Shown: positions 43,035 through 51,070 of the stretch, one piece after another
How positions within the stretch are numbered: the first letter of the stretch is position 1
Layout: each line of letters starts with the position of its first letter
From: Pseudomonadales bacterium
Lineage (GTDB): Bacteria > Pseudomonadota > Gammaproteobacteria > Pseudomonadales > DC-out160
DNA length: 64,000 bases
Assembly: GCA_019090455.1 (NCBI GenBank)
Contig: JAHRWA010000015.1
Coordinates: forward strand, 150,512-214,511
Direction: 5' to 3'
The notes under the pieces: model-generated
Told to the model about the DNA's origin: nothing
Databases searched by the model: none
The model's input: the letters and a program-made list of their open reading frames with translations, nothing else
Made by a program: the position numbers and the translations under genes

Positions 43035-44182
43035 TAAGTCTTCACCACGTGTTTGCCAATAATATTGCGTTGTATTTGATTGGTTCCTTCGATAATTTGA
43101 AGTACTTTTGCATCTCTGAAATACTGCTCGATACGATTATCTTTTGAAATGCCAGAGCAACCAAATAACTGAACGGCATCTGTGGCCACTTCCATTGCCA
43201 TATCCGTTGCAAACAACTTAGCCATTGCAGCGATGGGCGCTAACTCCTTACCCTTAACGCCAGCATCGGCTTCCGCAGCAGCTTTGTAAACTAGCAGTCT
43301 CGCTGCTTCAATTTTAGTGGCCATGTCTGCGAGCATCCATTGGACTCCTTGAAAGCTTGCTACATCTTGCCCAAAGGCTTCTCGCTCTCGCACAAAATCC
43401 GTGGCTAAATCTAAGGCTCCTTGGGCTAACGCTACACCTCGTGCGCCGATTATCGCGCGGCTCTTGTTAAAGGCTTCCATCACTAACGCAAAGCCTTTAC
43501 CTTCAGGACCTAACCGATTTTCTTCTGGTACAAAACAGTCACTCAAATAAATGGGAGAGGAAGGGACACCTCGTGAACCGAGTTTGCGTTCACTGGGTCC
43601 TATATCAATGCCTTCCATCCCTTTTTCTAAGATGAAGACACTGATGCCGCCATGACGAAGTGTGGGATCGGTTTTGGCTGCCACGATAACGAAATCGGCA
43701 ATACTGGAATTGGTAGAAAATATCTTACTACCATTGAGTTTATATCCACCTTCCACTTTTTCCGCTCGAGTGGTGATGCCGGCAACGTCAGATCCTGCAG
43801 CGGGTTCCGTGATGGATATTGCCGCTCGCAAATCTCCTGATGCTAAACCGGGCAAGAAACGCTGCTTTTGTTCTGCTGAACCACCGGCCAGAATGGCACC
43901 GAAAGGTACCCATTGCACAATTAATAAATAAGCCGTGTTGTAGCAAATGCGCCCCAGTTCTTCCACCGCGACACAAGCGGATAATACGCTGTCGGCACCG
44001 CCGTACTCTTCCGGGAATGGGATAGCAAATAAGCCCAGATCTTTCAATGCATCGAACATATCCTGGGGGTATTCTGCTGTCTCGTCTATGGCTTGTGCTC
44101 TGGGTGCGACTTTCTCACGTGCAAACCGGCGTACCGTTTCTTGTAGTAGAAGTTGTGTCTCGTCTAATCTGAAACTAGTCAT
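43031..44182 (-). CDS. Acyl-CoA dehydrogenase (homotetrameric short/medium-chain type)
   Basis: A 383-residue acyl-CoA dehydrogenase. LFAIPFPEEYGGADS near 51-65 is the N-terminal motif. AAISITEPAAGSDVAGITTR near 114-133 binds FAD and substrate, and KIFSTNSSIADFVIVAAKTD near 145-164 follows. VLQIIEGTNQIQRNIIGKHV near the C-terminus has the catalytic-type Glu of medium/short-chain enzymes (IIEGTNQIQ). Unlike the other four dehydrogenases here, it has no paired partner subunit. AAGGA lies 7 bases before the ATG. A MaoC-like gene lies 56 bases upstream on the same strand, so they are probably co-transcribed. Confidence 0.92.
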   Translation of the reverse strand: MTSFRLDETQLLLQETVRRFAREKVAPRAQAIDETAEYPQDMFDALKDLGLFAIPFPEEYGGADSVLSACVAVEELGRICYNTAYLLIVQWVPFGAILAGGSAEQKQRFLPGLASGDLRAAISITEPAAGSDVAGITTRAEKVEGGYKLNGSKIFSTNSSIADFVIVAAKTDPTLRHGGISVFILEKGMEGIDIGPSERKLGSRGVPSSPIYLSDCFVPEENRLGPEGKGFALVMEAFNKSRAIIGARGVALAQGALDLATDFVREREAFGQDVASFQGVQWMLADMATKIEAARLLVYKAAAEADAGVKGKELAPIAAMAKLFATDMAMEVATDAVQLFGCSGISKDNRIEQYFRDAKVLQIIEGTNQIQRNIIGKHVVKTY

Positions 44183-44194
44183 ATTATATCCTTA

Positions 44195-44251
44195 TTTACA
44201 ATCTTCAGTTTTCAATCCTCTAAGTTACAAACGTCAGTTTACAAATCCCAA
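44195..44251. repeat. Four degenerate 14-15 bp tandem units at the MaoC stop
   Basis: Units starting TTTACAATCTTCAG (44195), TTTTCAATCCTCTA (44209), AGTTACAAACGTCAG (44223) and TTTACAAATCCCAA (44238). The last contains the minus-strand stop at 44239-44241. Confidence 0.65.
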
Positions 44252-44721
44252 TGTTCAACCAGTGTTTCCCGCCCCATGGTCATGCGCAACGGCGAGTAGG
44301 TGATAACGGTGACGCCGTCTTGATTGACGATTTTATTGCGAGTGCGGACTAAACCTCGGCTCGGATCTTTCGATGTGGGTCGGCATTCAATGACTTCTGC
44401 TTCGACATGAATGGTGTCACCCACAAAAGTGGGGCCGTTGACATTGAATTCCATGTTGAGAAAGGCAAGCCCTGTTCCTTGCAATGTCGCCTGTAAAACT
44501 AATCCTTCCGCTGCACTATAAACCAATGCACCGGGTAGTAATTGTCGGCCCTGTGGTGCGTGTTCCGCTGCATAGGTGGCGTCGGTAAAAAGGACTTCAA
44601 CCATGCCGCTTAATTGGATGAATGCGGATAAATCGGAGGCCGTTAGTGTGCGTCCGACGGTACGAAATTGGTATCCTACTGGCAGTTCTTCCCAAACTTT
44701 GCCTAGTCCTAAGGTTTCCAT
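44239..44721 (-). CDS. MaoC-like hot-dog-fold protein (hydratase family)
   Basis: A 160-residue single hot-dog protein of the MaoC/acyl dehydratase group. The segment that should read D..F....GD.N..H reads TASDLSAFIQLSGMVEVLFTD near 28-48, so the catalytic His of the R-hydratase motif is not evident. VDTIHVEAEVIECRPTSKD-like DTIHVEAEVIE near 101-111 and RGLVRTRNKIVNQDG near 123-137 are the conserved strands. It may bind or hydrate a CoA ester or act as an accessory subunit. AGGAG precedes the ATG by 5 bases. Co-oriented with the acyl-CoA dehydrogenase downstream. Confidence 0.8.
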   Translation of the reverse strand: METLGLGKVWEELPVGYQFRTVGRTLTASDLSAFIQLSGMVEVLFTDATYAAEHAPQGRQLLPGALVYSAAEGLVLQATLQGTGLAFLNMEFNVNGPTFVGDTIHVEAEVIECRPTSKDPSRGLVRTRNKIVNQDGVTVITYSPLRMTMGRETLVEHWDL

Positions 44722-44829
44722 ATTGACTCCTGTTATTTGGTATTTGAGTTATTTGAAGGGTCTAGCCGGTTTAATCGATTATGTATCTGATGATGGTGAT
44801 TGTTGTGAATGAATTTCGAAGGTGACCTA

Positions 44830-44866
44830 AGAGCCTTTGCTTTACGCAAGAGGCTCTGGGTTTTTT
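44830..44866 (+). terminator. Terminator-like hairpin in plus orientation without an obvious gene
   Basis: AGAGCCT (44830-44836) pairs with AGGCTCT (44851-44857), followed by GGG and TTTTTT. The flanking genes are both on the minus strand, so no upstream plus-strand gene is seen. Confidence 0.5.
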
Positions 44867-44891
44867 ACGTGACGGGCAGGAATTGACTGCT

Positions 44892-44933
44892 CTGTTTTGA
44901 CTACCCTGTTTTGACTAGGCAGTTGTGACTAGG
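44892..44933. repeat. Three tandem 14-bp units spanning a stop codon
   Basis: CTGTTTTGACTACC, CTGTTTTGACTAGG and CAGTTGTGACTAGG occupy 44892-44905, 44906-44919 and 44920-44933. The minus-strand stop of the CoA ligase (44929-44931) is in the third. Confidence 0.9.
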
Positions 44934-46542
44934 CTGTTTCTAGATTCAAAGTTTCTTTCGCGTATTGAGTGACACGCTTATAGTCGGATTTTCCATTGAC
45001 AGCTCGGTATACCGTTTCGTGGAACAAGACATGCTTAGGTGCTTTATAAGCAGCCAAGTGTTGCTTAACGAAATTGATAACTTCTTGCTTGGAGGCATCC
45101 TTCCCTTCTTCTAGTTGAATGACAGCGGTGACGGCCTGTCCCCACTTTTCATCAGGTACGCCGACTACCAATACATCATCTGTGGCAGGGTGTTGCTTAA
45201 TGACTTCTTCTATCTCTTCAGGGTAAATTTTTTCACCGCCTGAATTGATGCAGACACTACCGCGTCCAAGAAGCGTTAATGTGCCATCTTTTTCGATGGT
45301 GCACCAATCTCCAGGAATGCTGTATCTAACGCCGTTTATTGTTGGAAAGGTTTCTTCTGTCTTCTTTGGATCTTTGTAGTAACCCACTGGCATGGGGCCG
45401 GCTAAGGCAACAAACCCAGGCTCACCGCTGCCTGGCTCTATAGGTTTATGGTCGGCACTGAATACGGTGCAGTTTTCACTTTTCATAAATTTGGCTGTCC
45501 GGGCTTTTTGTCCAGCGCCTGTTTCCATGCTGCCAAAACCAAGGGCTTCAGAAGAGCCGAAAGAATCCCGTAACATCATTCCCGGATGCAGCTCTAATAA
45601 TGCTTCTTTGTTATCCGGGCTCCACATTAAACCGGAAGAGACTAGGGCTTTTAGCGAGGATAACTCATATTTATCCTTGTTTGCCTGCAAGTCTTTTAAT
45701 AAGGGTTTAGCGAACGCATCTCCGACGATGGAAATCGAATTCACTTTATCGTTGGTGACACTGTTCCAAATTGCTTGTGGGTCTAACTTCTTGTTGGATA
45801 GTGTTACTACTGCCCCGCCTGCACTGAGGGCAGCGATCGCGGAAATCATACCGGTGCCGTGCATCATGGGGCATGCGGGCAAGATTCGGGGGCCGTGCAT
45901 TTTCATTTTAGCGATGCGTCCAGCCAGTTCGGCTAAACTCTTTGGCGCTGGTACCTTCGGGTTGCGAGACATCAATGTGTATAAATCGTTCTGAGTCCAC
46001 ATAACGCCCTTGGGCATACCTGTGGTGCCGCCAGTGTAGATAAACAATAAATCATCAGGGGAACGTTTGATGTCTAATTTGGCACCGGAACCATCGTTGG
46101 CGATAGTTTCGTAGTCGTGAACGTTATCCAGTTTCAAATCGCCATCGGAAATTTCAATCCACAGTTTGACCTCGGGTAATCGGTCTCTTATGGAGGCTAC
46201 GTATTCTGAAAATTCCGCATGATAAAAAACAGCGGCGGCGTCGGAATTGCCAATAACATATTTTAGTTCTTCGTCCACGTAGCGATAATTGATATTCACA
46301 TGAACTAGACGTGCTTTAAAACAGGCGGATAAGGTCTCAGAATAGGCAGCTGAGTTACGCATGTAAAAAGCCACTTTGTCGCCAAAATTTAGGCCATTTT
46401 CTAAAAGAAACCGGCCTAAATTATTACTTTTTTTGGTGAATTCTGACCAAGTTCCCACTTCACCATCGTGAATTGTTGCAGCAGCATCTCCAGGTAAAAC
46501 GTCTGCAATTGCATCATGAATATCACCTATATTCCATTTCAT
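44929..46542 (-). CDS. Acyl-CoA synthetase (FadD-like AMP-dependent ligase)
   Basis: A 537-residue AMP-forming CoA ligase. LLFIYTGGTTGMPKGVMW near 166-183 is the P-loop with GG in place of SG. MLRDSFGSSEALGFGSM near 325-341 (A5) and YSIPGDWCTIEKDGTLTLLG near 407-426 (A7) are present. GGEKIYPEEIEEVIKQHPA near 434-452 is A8, and NGKSDYKRVTQYAKE near the C-terminus bears the A10 Lys. It resembles ligases found in steroid and terpenoid gene sets of actinobacteria and proteobacteria (FadD-type), but substrate is unproven. GGAG lies about 8 bases before the ATG. A period-14 tandem array lies upstream. Confidence 0.9.
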   Translation of the reverse strand: MKWNIGDIHDAIADVLPGDAAATIHDGEVGTWSEFTKKSNNLGRFLLENGLNFGDKVAFYMRNSAAYSETLSACFKARLVHVNINYRYVDEELKYVIGNSDAAAVFYHAEFSEYVASIRDRLPEVKLWIEISDGDLKLDNVHDYETIANDGSGAKLDIKRSPDDLLFIYTGGTTGMPKGVMWTQNDLYTLMSRNPKVPAPKSLAELAGRIAKMKMHGPRILPACPMMHGTGMISAIAALSAGGAVVTLSNKKLDPQAIWNSVTNDKVNSISIVGDAFAKPLLKDLQANKDKYELSSLKALVSSGLMWSPDNKEALLELHPGMMLRDSFGSSEALGFGSMETGAGQKARTAKFMKSENCTVFSADHKPIEPGSGEPGFVALAGPMPVGYYKDPKKTEETFPTINGVRYSIPGDWCTIEKDGTLTLLGRGSVCINSGGEKIYPEEIEEVIKQHPATDDVLVVGVPDEKWGQAVTAVIQLEEGKDASKQEVINFVKQHLAAYKAPKHVLFHETVYRAVNGKSDYKRVTQYAKETLNLETA

Positions 46543-46948
46543 CTTTTTTCTCCACTTTGACTTTAGGTAGTTACGCTGTTGTTTGAAATAAATCGTCTGT
46601 AAAAAATCATTTGTAAAAAATTGCTTGTATTAAATCGATTGTTAAAAAAACGTTGGTTATAAAAACATGGGTTATAAAATCCAAGAAGACTTTAATGCAG
46701 TACATTAAAGAAGGTGAAATCACGAAAGGTAAAACGAATTTGATAATCAGGGCTAGTGCTTGAAGCTGTCTGCGGGTAGGCCTATTTAATCCGATTTATT
46801 TTGATTTTTATTACGCGAAGTTCTCTTCGTCATTGTTTTACAACGTTGCTTAATTACAATCTATTTTGAGGAGGATGACAATGAAATTTTAGTCCCCCTA
46901 ATTGAGCAATCAGGGGGTGGGTGTTAAGTCATTTTGATCCGCGTTGAA
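46543..46948. promoter_or_regulatory. 406-base promoter region with a period-14 array and a hairpin
   Basis: No gene seen. At 46592-46647 four 14-bp units (first AATCGTCTGTAAAA) lie in exact period, with two looser ones after. Near 46896-46918 CCCCCT pairs with AGGGGG with partly matching flanks, a possible terminator for the minus-strand gene at 46949, though T-runs are weak. Confidence 0.5.
46592..46647. repeat. Four degenerate tandem 14-bp units upstream of the CoA ligase
   Basis: Units begin at 46592, 46606, 46620 and 46634, each close to AATC(N)3TTGTAAAA. The period is exactly 14. It lies about 50 bases upstream of the ligase start, so it could affect its promoter. Confidence 0.75.
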
Positions 46949-47599
46949 TTAGATGCCCGCGTAGCTATTTTCGTTTACTTGAATCTGAATTCGGTTTAAT
47001 TCGGAGTAGTGTCCATTCTGCTCCAGATAAATGGGCATCTCCCATTTTCCGGTACGGGATAGCCTGACCTTCTTCCAGGTGCGGTAACGAATCGAGCCAC
47101 TGACCTTGAGAGTGCTAGCATCTCGGGTGATGCCATTGTGATTGTAGTGCAACAATAATTCCGCTGAGCTGTTCTTGGGGACGAGATAATTCATCCACAA
47201 GTAGACCGTGCTATTGAGCTCAATATTATTGGGGTCCAGCTCATCGATACATTGATTCTTTAGATCACCTCTATTCCCCACGCCGCTGCAAAATTTGAAA
47301 TCCGCTAGAATGGGCTCCGCGCTATCGCCGTAGTAATAATTGACTACGCTGTTGATTGACGGTTGGCTAGGGTTTCTAGTCTCGTCGGGAAAGAATAAAT
47401 TTTGATAGGAAGTGGGCTCGGTCTCGGTTTCAGTTTCGATTTCTTTTTCATTTTCCGTTTCGTCTTTTGTTTCGTCTTTTGTTTCGAAAATGATCGGGGC
47501 CTCAAAGGGTGTGGCTTGCAGAGTGGAGATACTCATAAAGATCACCACTAAACTGACGGCGGATACGAATTGTAAACTTGAAGGGATTGCTTTAAACAT
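46949..47599 (-). CDS. Secreted or periplasmic protein of unknown function with acidic repeat and possible DUF2914-like domain
   Basis: A 216-residue protein not firmly recognised. Residues 1-30 are a signal peptide (VSLVVIFMSISTLQATP). About 39-62 is a low-complexity acidic stretch (KDETKDETENEKEIETE), encoded by in-frame 6 and 12-bp repeats at 47417-47486. The rest is a beta-rich domain: NSTVYLWMNYLVPKNSSAEL, VSGSIRYRTWKKVRLSRTGK and WEMPIYLEQNG resemble DUF2914 domains, which are also found near sortase-type or wall-associated proteins; this match is tentative. AAGGA lies 8 bases before the ATG. It is divergent from the PdsR-like regulator. Confidence 0.6.
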   Translation of the reverse strand: MFKAIPSSLQFVSAVSLVVIFMSISTLQATPFEAPIIFETKDETKDETENEKEIETETETEPTSYQNLFFPDETRNPSQPSINSVVNYYYGDSAEPILADFKFCSGVGNRGDLKNQCIDELDPNNIELNSTVYLWMNYLVPKNSSAELLLHYNHNGITRDASTLKVSGSIRYRTWKKVRLSRTGKWEMPIYLEQNGHYSELNRIQIQVNENSYAGI

Positions 47600-47898
47600 T
47601 GTTTTGTTCCTTTTTAATTGCTGAAGGTATTGTTTGTTGAAGATGTTATTGATTATTTAAACAAATAAAGGTGTCATTGTTTGGGCATGCTGCGGGCCAA
47701 TTCAGATCAATTGTGGCGAATTGTGGCAACTGCTACCCGATGCACGATCCTTGTCTGTGGAACCTTGTTAGATGGGCAGAGGCTCGATAAAATTAAAGAC
47801 TACGACTGAACAAGAAGAGAAGTTGAACCCATTGGCTAGAAACAATTACTGGCTAGACTAAACATTGGCTAGAAACAAACATTGGATAGAAAAAACCA
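47600..47898. other. 299-base divergent promoter region with imperfect tandem units
   Basis: Holds promoters of the secreted protein and the regulator. From 47830 to 47896 several CATTGGCTAGAAACAA-like units recur at 14-19 base spacing; the last two (47863-47879 and 47880-47896) have period 17, and the TTG start at 47899 falls at the beginning of a further partial unit. Confidence 0.6.
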
Positions 47899-48612
47899 TT
47901 GAATAAAAATATTGCTATCGTCGAAGATGAAGACTCGATTCGAGAGAATTATCGAGACCTGTTCACTCGCCAAGGCTTTCGCGTAGCGGTGTATGCAGAC
48001 GGGGATAGTGCTCTGGCGGCGTTTCAACAGCGGTTACCGGATCTTGCGATTATCGATATTGGTCTTGGTGATGATGTGGAAGGGGGGTTTGATCTTTGTC
48101 GTGAATTGAGAGCGATGTCCTCCCAGGTTCCTATCATTTTCCTCTCCGCTCGTGACAGCGAGTTGGATATAGTCTCCGGGCTTCGACTGGGTGCCGATGA
48201 CTACTTGACCAAAGAGACGAGTGTGGCTCAAATTCTGGCGCGAGTCTCCGCGTTATTGCGTCGAGTTCAGGCGTTACAGAAGCCTGAAGAGCCCGATCAA
48301 ACGCTGATTTGTGATCTGTTGTATCTGAATCTCGAACGCATGACGGCGCACTGGAAATCACAGCAGGTCGATTTAACGGTAACCGAATTTTATTTAGTGC
48401 ATGCGCTGGTAATAAGGCCGGGTCATGTGAAATCAAGGCAGCAGCTGATGGATGCCTCGCAATCGGTAGTTGATGAAAATACAGTAACCTCCCATATCAA
48501 ACGTTTAAGGAAAAAGTTCATTGCTTTGGATGGTGACTTTGATGCGATTAAGACCGCCTATGGCTTGGGTTATCGTTGGCAAGTGGATGATGAAGGAAGT
48601 TTGAGAAAATAA
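47899..48612 (+). CDS. Response regulator, PdsR-like (proteobacterial dedicated sortase system type)
   Basis: A 237-residue OmpR-type regulator. The receiver domain has AIVEDEDSIRENYRDLFTRQ at the N-terminus, the phosphorylatable Asp in LAIIDIGLGDD near 50-60, and IIFLSARDSELDIVSGLRLG near 76-95. The C-terminal winged helix ends in TAYGLGYRWQVDDEG. Its sequence closely resembles the response regulator described with marine proteobacterial sortases (family TIGR03787). The start is TTG. It is 16 bases upstream of the histidine kinase gene, so they form one operon. No sortase or target gene is present in this window. Confidence 0.85.
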   Translation: MNKNIAIVEDEDSIRENYRDLFTRQGFRVAVYADGDSALAAFQQRLPDLAIIDIGLGDDVEGGFDLCRELRAMSSQVPIIFLSARDSELDIVSGLRLGADDYLTKETSVAQILARVSALLRRVQALQKPEEPDQTLICDLLYLNLERMTAHWKSQQVDLTVTEFYLVHALVIRPGHVKSRQQLMDASQSVVDENTVTSHIKRLRKKFIALDGDFDAIKTAYGLGYRWQVDDEGSLRK

Positions 48613-48627
48613 GTGAATGAATAAGAA

Positions 48628-50751
48628 ATGAGTTTACGCCGACAGTTATCCATCATTGTTTTGTTTACGTTGCTGTTACCTTGGGGAGGTTGCCAATACG
48701 CGAAGGAGCTTGAGATTACCCTCCGCAACAACAGTATTCAAAACCTACAAGAAATTGCCCGCATGGTCAGTCTACAAGTTTCGGCATCTATGACCGATGG
48801 AGTCAGTTTCGATTATGTGAACCCCGAGGTGAGTCCCGATGTCAGTCTCCTTGGATTTGATATGAAGGCGGCTGCGAATCTAGACGGCTATGATGATGAG
48901 TGGCTTGCGTATTCTCGTCAAATGTTTGAATTATTTCCTTCCCAGCCAAAGACCGTAAGGAATCAACAAAATGATTCCCTTGCCCGAAAAAAAGTAACCT
49001 TGGTCGGCGGTGTATTTGAGGAGTCTTTATCTGTTTTTCTCTCGGTCACGGACAATACACCGACTTACTATAATCCCACTATTGGGGCTCTCAATGGCGA
49101 TAGAGTATATCTGCATTTTTTTGATAATAAAAAACGGCGTCATACCGTGACTCTTAACACTAGCGCACCTGGGGATGTCAACGTAAGCGGTAGCAAGGTT
49201 TATGGTGGTATCGAAGGGCGCTGGCAAGATACGGAGCAGGGTTACAATCTTGAGTTTAAATTACCGATGAATAGCCTTAAGGATGAATTTCAAATTGAAA
49301 TCGTCGATGCGACTCATCAACGGGAGCTTAATTATCTCTTGCCGAAAGGGCGCGTAGTCTTACCGCGTCAGGACCTCAAAAAAATTGTTGAGATATACAG
49401 TAGTGAAAATCGGCGTATTGTTGTGGTTGATCAGTATGCTTGGCTACAAGCTGATAGCGGGTATCGAGAAAATTCGAAAAACAACTTCAGCGAAAGTGAT
49501 GATCCTTTGTCAGTACAAATGATATCGCAATCTTGGCGTTCAATTCTGCTGAGATGGCTCAATCAATTCTATCGAGCCATTTTATCTGATCGTTACCTTC
49601 CGCTAGGGGAAATTAGGGGTCCTATCCAAGGGCAGCTGACAGATAACTATATCGAACCACTGTTACAAGGTAAGAAACAGGGGTTGTGGCAACAGTATGA
49701 GCTTGAAACGGCACGAGTGACCGCAGCTTATCCCTTAGAAATTCAAAATGAGAAAAACCAATCCATTGTCAGTGGTGCTGTGATAATTGAAGAAGATAGC
49801 GAAGCCATATTAACGGTAAGCCATCGTGCTATCTCACGTTTATTCGGCATGACCTTTCTGGCAATGTCAGTGATTACCTTGGCGCTGCTAGTCTTTTCAG
49901 GAATATTATCCTATCGGATAAACCGGCTTAATCGAGCGACGCAGGGAGTGATTAATGCGGAGGGTGAATTTAATGTTCAACTCACTGCTTCGAAAGTTCG
50001 AGATGAAATCGGTGATCTCAATCGGAGTTTCGTCACGCTACAATCGCGTTTAGGGGATTATACCGAATATCTGAAAAGCCTTTCTGGCAAGTTATCTCAT
50101 GAGTTACGTACTCCCTTAGCGATGGTTAGAACCTCTTTGGAAAATTTGGAAGAAAGCCAAACGCTAGATGATAGTGCTCGGGTGTATATTCAGCGGGCTC
50201 ATGATGGCTTAGATCGCCTGCGTTATATCGTCACTGCCATGAGCGCGGCGACGCGGGTGGAGCAGAGTATTTCCGCTGCTGAGAAGGAACCGATTGAACT
50301 CTGTGAATTGCTGCATAACCTGGTGGCAGCTTATCAATCCGCTAACAAGACGAAACGCATTCTTATTCAAACACCCGATGAGCGGATATTGTTGCTGGGT
50401 AACACGGATTTACTGGCGCAGATGTTCGATAAGCTATTGGAAAATGCCATCGATTTCACTGCTGATGAGGGTGTAATAAAGTTTTCTGTTACGGTGGATT
50501 TAACGAGTTGTCATATTGTCGTGAGCAACGATGGCCCGTTGCTGCCTGTAGAGATGCAACACCAGCTATTTGATACTCTCGTATCAATTCGAGAAACGGC
50601 CCGAGATAAAGCGCATCTTGGTTTGGGTCTTTACATTGTTAAGTTGATCGTCGAATTTCATGCTGGGCAGGTCAGTGCCCGTAATCGAGCGGAATTGAAT
50701 GGTGTTGAATTTTCTATTAAGTTGCCGGTTTTAGGCTTAAAAAATAAATGA
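48628..50751 (+). CDS. Histidine kinase, PdsS-like (proteobacterial dedicated sortase system type)
   Basis: A 707-residue membrane sensor kinase. An N-terminal membrane segment (IIVLFTLLLPWGGCQYAKELE near 8-28) and a second one near 405-430 bracket a large periplasmic domain of about 370 residues. A HAMP-like linker (YRINRLNRATQGVI) leads to the phosphoacceptor KLSHELRTPLAMVRTSLE near 489-506. The ATP-binding domain has the N-box LLENAIDFT and G-box HLGLGLYIVKLIVE. The LPWGGCQY element and total length match the marine-sortase histidine kinase family (TIGR03785, about 700 residues). It probably phosphorylates the adjacent regulator in response to an envelope signal. Confidence 0.88.
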   Translation: MSLRRQLSIIVLFTLLLPWGGCQYAKELEITLRNNSIQNLQEIARMVSLQVSASMTDGVSFDYVNPEVSPDVSLLGFDMKAAANLDGYDDEWLAYSRQMFELFPSQPKTVRNQQNDSLARKKVTLVGGVFEESLSVFLSVTDNTPTYYNPTIGALNGDRVYLHFFDNKKRRHTVTLNTSAPGDVNVSGSKVYGGIEGRWQDTEQGYNLEFKLPMNSLKDEFQIEIVDATHQRELNYLLPKGRVVLPRQDLKKIVEIYSSENRRIVVVDQYAWLQADSGYRENSKNNFSESDDPLSVQMISQSWRSILLRWLNQFYRAILSDRYLPLGEIRGPIQGQLTDNYIEPLLQGKKQGLWQQYELETARVTAAYPLEIQNEKNQSIVSGAVIIEEDSEAILTVSHRAISRLFGMTFLAMSVITLALLVFSGILSYRINRLNRATQGVINAEGEFNVQLTASKVRDEIGDLNRSFVTLQSRLGDYTEYLKSLSGKLSHELRTPLAMVRTSLENLEESQTLDDSARVYIQRAHDGLDRLRYIVTAMSAATRVEQSISAAEKEPIELCELLHNLVAAYQSANKTKRILIQTPDERILLLGNTDLLAQMFDKLLENAIDFTADEGVIKFSVTVDLTSCHIVVSNDGPLLPVEMQHQLFDTLVSIRETARDKAHLGLGLYIVKLIVEFHAGQVSARNRAELNGVEFSIKLPVLGLKNK

Positions 50752-50759
50752 AGTACTCT

Positions 50760-50957
50760 CTCGCTTAGCTTGATAGATTCGATTTCTAGCTCACCTTGCT
50801 GCTCGGTGTTGAGCTGGCTAGCAATGCCAATGTTAATGCCAGCACCTTTGATGAAGCTTGATTCTGAGCTGGCAAGTTGGCCCGCTTCAAATACAAAATT
50901 GGGCCAATTTGGATGTTTCCAAACCCCGTTATTGGTAGGCATAGAGTAGTGACTCAT
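50760..50957 (-). pseudogene. N-terminal remnant of a DUF4172-type Fic gene
   Basis: The reverse strand reads MSHYSMPTNNGVWKHPNWPN and then a stretch ending SIKLSE, about 66 residues. VWKHPNWPNFVFE followed 20-30 residues later by LNTEQQGELEIESIKLSE matches the DUF4172 N-terminus of Fic proteins, where the next residues should be the IEGE inhibitory motif. Here the reading runs into unrelated sequence at the end of the convergent kinase gene, so the Fic catalytic domain is missing. A long inverted repeat lies 40 bases upstream of the remnant's ATG. Confidence 0.7.
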
Positions 50958-50996
50958 TTATATAACTATTTGAAATATAAGATAATATATATTATA

Positions 50997-51070
50997 TGAT
51001 CGATAAGTTAAGTTTTTATCAATCACAATAGACTATAAATATGATTGATAAAAACTTAACTTATCGATCA
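50997..51070. repeat. Perfect 29-bp inverted repeat with 16-base loop
   Basis: The arms 50997-51025 and 51042-51070 are exact reverse complements; each outer end contains TGATCGATAAGTTAAG or its complement. AT-rich, without a T-tract on either side. The left end lies 40 bases upstream of the Fic-remnant start and the right end is about 260 bases upstream of bufA. Confidence 0.95.

Noticed and set aside
45392..45994. A 200-codon plus-strand open frame inside the minus-strand CoA ligase
   Set aside because: The opposite strand encodes all AMP-ligase motifs; this frame is a codon-use shadow.
46592..46647. Tandem period-14 array considered as a CRISPR array
   Set aside because: Units are 14 bp, degenerate and without spacers; no cas gene is present.
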